Shown here piece by piece: positions 55,278-64,000 of a stretch of 64,000 nt of DNA. Under the pieces are notes generated by a model that saw nothing but the letters and a program-made list of their open reading frames with translations, searched no databases and was not told the origin of the DNA. The number at the start of each line of letters is the position of its first letter. The first letter of the stretch is position 1. Source of the stretch: Gnomoniopsis sp. IMI 355080 (lineage: Eukaryota > Ascomycota > Sordariomycetes > Diaporthales > Gnomoniaceae); assembly GCA_027946555.1 (NCBI GenBank), contig JAPEVC010000006.1, positions 186,001 to 250,000 on the forward strand, written 5' to 3'. Both the position numbers and the translations under genes were made by a program.

Positions 55278-56661
55278 TCACTTTGCGGGCTGATTGGCGA
55301 AGGTGACGCCCTTGGTGATGTTATCCTTCAGACCCTCGGTGGCCTTGCTCAGGAGCTTCTTCTCCTTCTCGGTGATATCACCCAGGACATCGATGGCTTT
55401 CTCAGCTCCGTTGGGCTAAAAGAGTGGTTAGTGGTGGTCTTACAAGATAGAATTGGCAAAACTTACGCCCAGCTCAATGGGAACTGAAAAGAAGTCGCAC
55501 CCAGTCTTCTTGGCGATCTCATCACCGCCTGGCACACCAGGAAGGTAGACGTAGCTGGGCTCGATGAGACCCTTGGCACCCGCGACAGCCTTGAGCAGCT
55601 TCTCGGCGAACCTTGGACGTTGTTAGCTTTCATCCTACCAGTAGCCAATCACGCATTCTTACCGGTAGCCGGCATAGGCCATGGACAAGGTGGCGGAGCC
55701 AGCACCATCCTTGGCCTTGACAACCTCATCACCACCGAACTGGACCCGGTTGACCAGAGCGTCATACTTGTCATCTGGAATAGAGATGCCGCTGGGCTTG
55801 ATCTGGCTGAAGAGAGGGACGATGGTCTCGCCGGAGTGGCCACCAATGACAGGAACGGTCAGCTCCTGAGGGCTGGCCTTTCCGGCGATCTCGGCAACGA
55901 AAGTCTCGGCTCGGACAATGTCAAGGGTAGTGACTCCGAAAAGGCGCTGGGGGTTGAAGACCTTAGCGGCCTTCAGAACCTCGGCGGAGATAGGAACGGT
56001 GGAGTTGACGGGGTTGGAGATGATGAGCAGGAAGGCCTTGGGGGCGACCTCAGCAGCAATCTCGATGAGGCCCTTGACAATGCCAGCGTTGATGTTGAAG
56101 AGGTCATCACGGCTCATGCCAGGCTTGCCTGTAGTCCATTGTCAACCATTGTAAGCTTGATGAAAATGGGTTGCATGAAAATGAGACTCACGGGGAATGC
56201 CAGCAGGAATGACAATGATGTCAGCATCCTTGAATGCCAACTTGCCCTGTGAGATATCACCCTTCTCTTTGGGAACATAGCCAGTGACTTTCTGTGTGCC
56301 AAAAGTTCAGTATATTTCCTCGCTGCGCAGTCTCCTGGGCTGTTGAAAGAATACGTACAGCCTTGGATGAGATGTGAGAGAGATCAGCACCAACACCTGG
56401 AGTGTTGACGACGTCGTACAGCGCGAGCTCATCGACGAGGGGGCAGAGCTTCAGCAGCAAGGACAGAGGCTAGTAAACACAATCAGCTGGCTGTCAGTTT
56501 CCAAGCTATCATTGTTCTCGTTGTTTCTTGGGAGCAACAGACCTGTCCAATGCCACCAGCGGCGCCAGCAACAACTACACACAGATTGTCAGCCTTGATG
56601 CATTGTGCAACTGTTGGGCGCTTAGTTATTGGGGTTCCAATAGCATACCAGCCTTGACCAT
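55278..56661 (-). CDS. malate dehydrogenase, form without a presequence
   Basis: Seven exons (56,661-56,649; 56,574-56,543; 56,469-56,359; 56,291-56,192; 56,128-55,663; 55,611-55,467; 55,415-55,278) give 334 residues. The first exon has only 13 nt and the second 32. The joined N-terminus, [20 protein letters not shown], begins directly at the NAD-binding glycine motif, with no mitochondrial presequence, so this is probably the cytosolic or peroxisomal form. Active-site elements are present: [17 protein letters not shown] (substrate Arg residues), [11 protein letters not shown], and the catalytic His in [13 protein letters not shown]. It interconverts malate and oxaloacetate with NAD. The C-terminus NQPAK is not a canonical peroxisomal signal. 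Confidence 0.95.
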
Positions 56662-58354
56662 CTTGATGTTTGGGGGCTTGTGGATTTGAGGTGAGGGGTC
56701 CTAGTGAACTTTATGGCGGGGTCAAGGTGACCAGTAATGAGGCTTTGATATGTCAAATTAATCAGTGAAGGATCTTTTGGGTATGCGACGAGATCAGATT
56801 GCTGGATCACAGAAACACGATGGGAGAAGGAGGGGACCTTGTGTTAGGTGGGAGATGCAAGATGAAGAAGGAGGGGTTGTCGTCACTTCTTGGAGCAAGA
56901 TAGAAAGTAGCAGAGCTCTGTTACACGGCTGGGCACCTTAGCTCCCTCGTTGGCCCGCCTGCTCGGCTTGGCTGTCTGGTAGGAAGAGAGCTGTCCCCTG
57001 TCCTCCTGGGGTACCTTAGTAGGCGGGGTAACTCCATGGGGGCCTTTGCAGTATGCATTTGTTGGAATGAGTTGTCTAGTCGTCGGGTAGTGTGTGCGCA
57101 CACTCCCAAACACGAGCACGGGTCTGATTCAATGCCCCTCCCTCTCTTTCTCTACTACAGCTTGGCAGTCCACAAACAGAGGAGGCGTTTCCTCAACATC
57201 CTCAACATTTCAACCCCGAGATTTTGCCTGCTTTACAATGCTGCTGTCACTGACACAGTTGAGGGACCCTCTCAGCCCTGTCTAGGGTCCCGCATGACTC
57301 TTTGGCAAACCAGAGCAGAGTTCCATGTGAACGGGCACCGAATTCACGATAAATTACGGAGCGCCTATCCGTTTTTCCCGAGGTCTTCTCGGCTATCCTG
57401 CCCATCTTCCAGGCTCGATTGTGAAATTCTTGTCCGAGGGCCACATACCTTTCCAAAACGCCAGCGATTCTCTCCGTAGACGAACAACACACTTGTGGTT
57501 TGCCAATGTATTCCGTTCCGTTTCCTAGTGCGTATGCTGGACTCCTATTGTGGGTCCATTGCAGGTGTTGAGGGCCTTGTTTCTGTATGCTCATGCTCGA
57601 GGCTGACACATGCAACTCACTGCAAACGACATACCAGAAAGTCCCGCAATTGTTACTCCGTACGCTCCCCATAGTTACAAGTACATTGATTGCTCTGTAA
57701 GGCTGCTCGCGCCTATGAGATCTGGGCTGGGCTCGCATGCGGGGCGGGGATCAGCACATTAGGAGGATCCCATTGTCACATAGCGGTCTCAGAGCGAACA
57801 ATCTGCGGGCGGCCAAGGCTCGCTCAGCCAGGCGTCGGCGTAAATGAAAGTGCGGGTCCTAGACGCAGGACGTGAACAGATTGACAAGAGCAGACCGTGG
57901 GCGACGATTCCAGGTCATCACGAAGGCGTTGCCCGCGAGCGCCTCTTACCTGTGCATGTCAGGATAGCGGTACCAGGAACCAGACCGCTGCACTCTCTAA
58001 AAGCAGAGCGTAATGACTGGCATCCCAGCAGGCACTCCTTCAACGCAAACTGACAGCGCACGTTGATGGCATATTCTGTCACACAGTATAATTGGGCGAA
58101 CAACATGTAGACTTCAGAACGTTTGAATTTGTTGACCCTGACCAGACCATTGACTCCCTTTTGATATCAAAATGCCGCAGCTCATCTCCCTGGTCCTTCC
58201 AGAAACCGAGATGGCTGTCTAACCCGGCACCCCTTCAGCGCATATGCAACAAATGTCATGGCCTTATATTGGTATTCGGCTTCCTTTTGTCATCCGTCCG
58301 ACGTCAAGCTCGTACTTTCTTGCCCAAAACTCCCTCCTGACCAACAGATCTCCC
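56662..58354. other. intergenic, no gene seen
   Basis: About 1.7 kb between malate dehydrogenase and eL28. Overlapping frames on both strands near 57,040-57,740 have no recognisable features. Confidence 0.5.
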
Positions 58355-59107
58355 TTACTCGGAAGCGGCGGCCTTCTTAGCGGCGTTACCGCGGAGCTTC
58401 TTCTCGGGCTCGGGCTTGACGGGGCGCTGGGACTTGAAGACGGCGGAGGCACGGGCGATGGCGGCTTGACGGAGGTCGGGGCGGTAACCTCCCCGGGCGA
58501 CGTAGTTGGCGATGTTCTTGTAGGTCCTAAAGAAGAGAAAAGGTGATTAGATACGTCTTGCATTTGAGGAACACGAGAGCCAGAAAAAGAATTGAGGACT
58601 AGTTGAGGCTTATTCAAAACGTACTTGCGGCTGTGGCCACCGAACTGGACCTTGTGGTGGGCCTTGATGGGCTGGTGGACAGACTTGGCCTTCTTGGAGT
58701 GGTAGACGAGGCCCTTCTCGCTGTCGGTGTAGATACCGGCGGCCTTGTCGTTGACGAAACCGGCGTGCTATCGAGAGCAAAAAATCATCAGCACCTCCCA
58801 CCCTTCTGCAATACAGCCGTGCCCAATTGCACCCCTGCTCGTCTGTCCAGAAGTGGTTCGTACCTTGCGGGAGTTCTTGTTGACCAGGTTGAGAGGGTCA
58901 CGGGAGAACTGAACACCACCAGCCTGCTTGCGCTTGACCAGGTAGGAGTTGTTGTTGCCTGTGTATTACACTCGTTAGACCTCGTTTGGCTCTGGTTCTT
59001 GCTCTGCTGCCGGTGCTGGTACTGCTCGCACACTCCAATGGCCACGGGGATGAAAACGTACGGACAATCTCCCACACGAGATCCTGCGAGACGTTAGGAA
59101 GAGTCAT
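58355..59107 (-). CDS. RPL28: 60S ribosomal protein eL28
   Basis: Four exons (59,107-59,062; 58,958-58,864; 58,767-58,625; 58,526-58,355) give 151 residues. The sequence starts MTLPNVSQDLVWEIVRNNNS, continues with LVKRKQAGGVQFSRDPLNL, NKNSRKHAGFVNDKAAGIY and KTYKNIANYVARGGYRPDLR, and ends in an Ala/Lys-rich tail. This is eL28, an RNA-binding protein of the large ribosomal subunit. Introns at the 5' end of the gene are usual for fungal ribosomal protein genes. Divergent from the UPF0357 gene. Confidence 0.95.
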
Positions 59108-59742
59108 TTTGGCGGTATTGGTGGTTTGAACGAGTTGAAGTCGGTAAAAGACGGGGTCGTAGAGTCGGCTTGTGTCGTCGCTGTCGTCCCTCGCGCGAAA
59201 CTGGGCGATTTTCGCTTGACAAGGAAGCCAGCAGTCGACAATTTCTGTGTGCTTACTAAGGCTGGTGGGTCCACTTTTTGTGAATTTGGTCCTTTTCATT
59301 GCGCTGGGCTTTGCCTCTGCTGCAAATAAGCAGGGGCCCCCAATTAGCGCCCGCATTCATCACCAGGCATTGCGTGGCAGCCCGGCTGCGGCGGCCTTGG
59401 AATTGAATGCGACGGGCTGGCAGGCGGGTTTCTCATTCACTATTGCCCGTTTCGTTTCATTTCAACGACCTGCTGATCTTATTTCTCTTTTCTCCTTTTG
59501 TTTCCTTGAGATAATATCCGTCTTGTCTTCTAAACCTATCTAATTCAACCATGCAAATCCGCCAGGAGACTTTGTCGTCCTAGCAAGATCGCGAAGGTCT
59601 GCGCATTCGTTGCACGTGCCAATCTACAGTACATTCCTTGACGACAGGCCTAACGACAACGCCGTCGCGCCCCAGTCGCATCATCGACCACAGCAAACGA
59701 GAAGAGCCAGTGCAAACGGTCCAGAACGATACCTATCCCACA

Positions 59743-60132
59743 ATGGCCTACCTCTTCTACACCACCGTCCTCATCCTCCCGCTCCTATTCGCCACAGCCC
59801 TCTACCTCACCCGTACCCGGTGGGCACCACTTCTCGCCGATCTGCGCGTCCCCGGATCGGACTACCTCTATAGCGCCCTCCCAAACTCTTTCACCGGCGA
59901 CATTGAGGCCGGCCTCTCGTCCGCGGACTTTGATCTCAGCGGAAATGTTGCGGGCGGGGACGAGCGCGCCGGGCTGGACGATACGGCGAAGCGTGAGATC
60001 CTGAAGATCATGAAGAAGCGCCGGATGCGATTTGATGAGGCGAGGAGGGTGTATATGGAAGCGAGGTTCAAGGACAATGGTATTGGGCCCGATGGAAGGC
60101 CGAGGGATCCAAAGGCTGTATTCTTCTCGTGA
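59743..60132 (+). CDS. UPF0357-family small membrane protein
   Basis: Intronless, 129 residues from the ATG at MAYLFYTTVLILPLLFATAL. Residues 3-22 are a single hydrophobic anchor. The rest is hydrophilic: a variable linker, then the conserved block GLDDTAKREILKIMKKRRMR, FDEARRVYMEARFKDNGIGP and DGRPRDPKAVFFS. This block matches what I remember of the UPF0357 family (yeast YCL012C type), whose function is unknown. The frame is open upstream but without an ATG. Confidence 0.75.
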   Translation: MAYLFYTTVLILPLLFATALYLTRTRWAPLLADLRVPGSDYLYSALPNSFTGDIEAGLSSADFDLSGNVAGGDERAGLDDTAKREILKIMKKRRMRFDEARRVYMEARFKDNGIGPDGRPRDPKAVFFS

Positions 60133-61293
60133 TAAGGCAGGGAAGGCAGGAGCACAGGCAAGACGCTTCAGGATGCTGTTGATTCGAATCTCACAGTTTT
60201 ACTATGTTAACCTTCTTCTATGTTTCCGTTCGGTCCATGCGTCGGCGTTCAAATGGGGGTGCTTTGGGGGTCCTGATGAAATTGGGTTGGTTGTTGCGAG
60301 TGAGGACTGAATCGAATTGTGATATCGCTGGACAGGTTGAATCCTGGCCAGCTGTGGCTTCTCTCTTTTGTCCTTGCTAAGGAAGGTCCTGACGGTCCTC
60401 CAGATGATTAACACCGAGTTCTACTTTGTACTTCTTATCTTGCTTTGGAGGCAGATATCTGATCAATTTGGCAAACCTCATTCCAAATAGACCACACATC
60501 TAGTCGCCACCACAAACAACGCCTTCCACATCTCTTGATATTGGGTTTCTGCTACGGTCCTACCGGACCCTGGCCCAGCCCTTTCAAACTCAAAAAGTCC
60601 CAAAGCCTCACGGTGCTGGTGGATGACAAAAGAACTTTAATGACTCGGCAAGGTTTTCAGCAGCTTGCCGCAAGACCCGCGACAGACACAAAGTATTCTC
60701 AAGGAAGAAACAGAAGCAACAGGCCTGCATCAGACCTAAAGTACAAAGTCAAGCGAAGAAGGGATTTGAGCAGCAAGTCTCCTCCTGCCTCGTCATTAAA
60801 TTATTAGTCGCTATTACAATTCGGCACCCGACAACAAAATCCTGAAGCTCGTGCTCTTTGAAGCCCCCTTTGACTAAATTCGAAGTCAAAGCATGAAGGT
60901 CGTCTAATTAAAAGTTCATATACACACATCTAGTCCCGTTCATCGACCGAGCGGCACCCAACACCGAAAGGAAATGGGCAATATACCTGCAGATCTTTTG
61001 TTCCAACGCCGCTGATGTCGTCGCTGTCGTCAGACGCGAATGCCCTCCCTGCTGTTGAGAGCACAAATGCTTGATGCCCAGCCCGGCAGAGGTCCGCCGT
61101 TGTCCGGAAAGAAATGCGTGTCGAGTCTATATATACAATGTTTCGTCTCGAAATCAAAGTCGTTCCTTCGTGCAAATACGCGGTATTATCTTGCCGTGGC
61201 TGCGAGCCTCCTCTCGCCTGCTCGCAGCCTGGAGGCTTTCCCCACCAAATCGGCGATTTTTTCTCGGCGCCGTGAGACAAAGACGACTAGCCC
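60133..61293. other. convergent spacer, no gene seen
   Basis: About 1.16 kb between the stops of the UPF0357 gene and Erg3. A 90-codon frame at 60,535-60,807 is not supported by any motif. Confidence 0.5.
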
Positions 61294-62399
61294 CTATCTC
61301 GTCTTCTTGTTCTCGTCGGCAGGGGTGTATGACCGGTCATCCACGCCTTCGACCTGCTTGACCATCTGCTCCATGATCTTGCTCTGCTTCTCCCACTGCT
61401 CCTTTGACATGTTCTCCTCCTTGTTGAACATGCTCTGATCCGGCTTCCGGTAGCTGCCACCCAAGCGATCCCATAGGGTCGTGTACTGCCCGTAGTTGTA
61501 GTTGAACGCCAGATGGTGGATACTGTGGCAGGCAGCGCCATTGACAACGGGGTTGTCCGACACAAACTCGCCGTCGTGGATCAGGATGGTCCAGAAGTTG
61601 ACAAAGACGAACAGCAGAACAAAGGCCATCTTCTGCAAGGGAAACAGGAATGGGAAGACGTGGTAGGGGAAGGATTGGGCGAAACCGTCGAGGGGGTGGA
61701 AGGCGTGGGAGGCGAAGGGGGTGGGCATGATCCACTTGTGGTGTGGCTTGTGCAGACGCTTGTAGATGAGCGGGTGGTGTAGCCAGCGGTGGATCCAGTA
61801 GATACAGAAATCAGTGAACATGATGAAGAAGGGAAACTGGACCCAGTTGTAGGCGGGAAAGGGGGCGTCGTCGGCCATGTCGTAGAGCTTCGTCCAGCCG
61901 CGCACCTCGAACAGCATCAAGAAGGCGGTGCAGACGGACATGAGGGGCATGGCGGCCATGGTCTGCTTAATTTCGAGCGTGATTTGGTTCTTGAGGTACT
62001 TGGGGTGCTCCATGGTTTTCTTGTCGAATACCAACCAGTAGGACAAGGAGGCGAAAATGAAGTAGAGAAGAATACCAAACAGCCTGTGACGAGGTAGTCA
62101 GCAAATACTGTGCGCAACGCGACTCTTAGAAGCAAAACTCACCAGACGATCAAGTATAGCGACAGAGCCTGTCGCAAAATGTTATCGCGAGGCCATGCGC
62201 TGTGGTAGGCATATTCTGAGGGGGGCAAGGAAAACCAATTCGTGGCGGGTTTGTAGGTCCATGCTGAGAAGACCTGACTTGCGACAGTCTCGTTGGACGG
62301 CGGGTTGGGATAGTCGTAGGGCGCAGGACGCGCCGGATGGACGGTGGCATAGAGGTAGTCGCCAACGAAGGTGTCTACGACCTCGAGGACGATGTCCAT
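61294..62399 (-). CDS. ERG3: C-5 sterol desaturase Erg3
   Basis: Two exons, 62,399-62,143 and 62,083-61,294, give 348 residues. The ER-membrane fatty-acid-hydroxylase fold is marked by three di-iron histidine clusters: HRWLHH, HKPHHKW and, after HDGEF, HSIHH. Hydrophobic helices flank them (LFGILLYFIFASLSYWLVF; MAFVLLFVFVNFW). The head reads VLEVVDTFVGDYLYATVHPA, as in fungal Erg3. The enzyme introduces the C5-C6 double bond in ergosterol synthesis using oxygen and cytochrome b5; loss of it alters azole sensitivity in many fungi. The tail is Lys/Glu-rich and ends KKTR, a possible ER-retention-type basic terminus. Confidence 0.93.
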
Positions 62400-64000
62400 G
62401 GTGGGCGGTTGGCAAAGTCGGATCCAATTCGCAGTATTGGCCAAGTTCCCTTGAACAAGGAGACGCAGATGGAAGGAATGTCGTCTTCTATAAAAGATGG
62501 CAAATGGAGCACTGTCGCATTCGTCGCCCTGCACGTTCCCCACAATGATTCAAGGCCCACGCACCCCACCGAGTCGTCACGGCGCCACGGACGTCTTGGG
62601 ACGTTGAGAATCAGGAAATAGGATGTGTTGTTTCCAGTTCCGCTGGGATTGTGCCTGGACGTGGACGGCGGAAACACGATGTGTGGAATTGTCGCGTGGG
62701 GTGTTGATTTGTTTTCTCCCAATCGGGTTAGTCGGCGTATTTAAGTCGAGGTCGAATTAGCTTCGACCGTTGCTGTTCGCCTGTGTGCGCTGTGCTCAGG
62801 TACCGAAGTCTAAACAAGCAGATAGACTCTACTGCGTACGCATTGGTCGGTGCTGAGGATGTCTCCGCTTAATCAGATCGCGGGACGATCTTTGGCGGAG
62901 TAACACGATCTCGGGGCTTTTCACTAGTATAGCATGAAGGGAACGTGAGGAGGGTCCTGATGGTTCCATTAAAATACAGCTTGGTCGGCAACGTGAAGGG
63001 ACAAGAGCGACAGACACGCGCAACTCGAGCGAGGACATGGACGAGTTTATATTTTAGCCGATGCTGGCACGCTCCTTATGACCCCATAGGCCCGTCTACG
63101 CCGTCGTCCTGCGACCGTACGACTTGCATTGCATGTCATGTTGATCTGCTGGCCGGTCGCACGAGGGTGGAGTCTATTCTAATTCGCTGCCGTGGTTTAT
63201 GGTCTGAGATCCATCTCTCGGCTCCGTTGAGCTAACTGGGCCTACTGCTTATTCCCGTCACCGCCTACGCCCAGAAGAAGCTTAGCGTCTGGGGATGTAT
63301 TGGTGTCAAATCACACCCTGCCTTCCGGATTCCTGGGCCGTCAAGATCGACAATACTACTAATAATCAGATTAGATTTTCCACAATTCGAGACGTAGTCG
63401 CGTTGTATCCCGTGTCTTTACCGCAGATGCTCTCGCTCTCGAGGCAAATCATCAGAAAGACAACACTTCTACCACCCAGCATACACGATGTGAGTCGCCT
63501 CTTTAACTAGAGACGTATCATACAAGTAATGTACAGTACATGGAGAACCTGTAGCCTAGACTTGTATAAGTGGTTTATATACTATGTAATTACCGCGGAT
63601 AGCTCTTCGTACCACATGCAACCCAGCCAGACTTCTTCTGAGTCTATGGTCCTAATAGTATGTGGCCTAGCCAAATACCATACTCCAATTGACATCGACC
63701 GAGAAAACTTCAAAGAAGCAAGGTTGGCACTGAGCGCGGCTCGCAGACAATGACAGAGGTAGCTAGCAAGGTCCAGTAATTCCCCAGCAATCTCCTCCCC
63801 GCACCCCGATTCATTTTACCATAAACGACTAGTACTACATACATACCTACCTACTTACTAAGGTACGTAGGCCGGTCTGAGTCACATACTAAATGAGCAA
63901 CGAGCGTGTGAGCCTTCGCCATAGATTATAAGACCACCTTATATCTCTTGGAGTTCTCTATATACATTCAAACCACTCACAGACCTACCCAGCGCCGTAT
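62400..64000. other. promoter of Erg3 and intergenic end of window
   Basis: No gene seen in the last 1.6 kb. It includes the Erg3 upstream region and, near 63,835-63,870, a run of CATACATACCTACCTACTTAC followed by GGTACGTAGG, again degenerate arms of the recurrent palindrome. Confidence 0.45.

Noticed and set aside
1..64000. CRISPR array, operon or bacterial-type island
   Set aside because: No regularly spaced direct repeats were seen. Introns and fungal families throughout show nuclear fungal DNA.
1..64000. 5S rRNA or intact tRNA genes
   Set aside because: I looked for box B-like GTTCGAnTCC strings with a matching acceptor stem and for the 5S core and found none; the one partial match at 51,036-51,112 is listed as a possible remnant.

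Overview
The window is genomic DNA of a filamentous ascomycete, most likely a Sordariomycete. Short spliceosomal introns (about 50-110 nt, GT..AG) interrupt most genes. Protein families typical of Pezizomycotina are present: an RCO-1/Tup1 co-repressor, a bifunctional Ade5,7, Pex8, a C-5 sterol desaturase, a LaeA-type methyltransferase and a DUF4965 glutaminase. Genes lie on both strands with no operons. Exon structures below were built by hand from splice sites, checking that the reading frame continues across each junction; species assignment and names rest on recognised family motifs, not on a search.

Region 1 (1 to about 22,000) looks like accessory, lineage-variable sequence. It holds a small conserved protein with a basic N-terminus (441-788), a stop-riddled element relic and a 5'-truncated membrane-protein relic (about 1,090-2,156), an unrecognised 558-residue protein (4,630-6,371), a methyltransferase with two micro-exons (to 8,240), an unusual V8/trypsin-like protease with a long repetitive tail (9,109-11,430), about 5 kb without a convincing gene (11,431-16,477), a GNAT acetyltransferase and an oligopeptide transporter.

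Region 2 (about 22,000 to 64,000) is mostly conserved housekeeping genes: mitochondrial-type ketoacyl synthase, Cbp3 assembly factor, dihydrofolate reductase, ribosomal protein eL41, a hexapeptide acetyltransferase, a TMEM170-like protein, Pex8, an epoxide hydrolase, a Gly/Ser-repeat protein, an arrestin-like protein, Ade5,7, Rmp1, Tup1/RCO-1, a secreted glutaminase, an adenosine-deaminase-like enzyme, Trs33, malate dehydrogenase, ribosomal protein eL28, a UPF0357 protein and Erg3. Many form tight divergent pairs (Ade5,7/Rmp1; TMEM170/Pex8; DHFR/eL41; ADAL/Trs33; eL28/UPF0357) or convergent pairs with short 3' spacers.

The strongest candidate for something undescribed is the protease at 9,109-11,430. 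It has an intact His/Asp/Ser triad and no signal peptide. Behind it lie three similar glycine/alanine-rich amphipathic segments, with five copies of an ESTxD motif in the chain. A second signal is a 10-bp palindrome, TACCTAGGTA, found eight times and only between genes; one of two copies of a small interspersed repeat carries a related palindromic insert.
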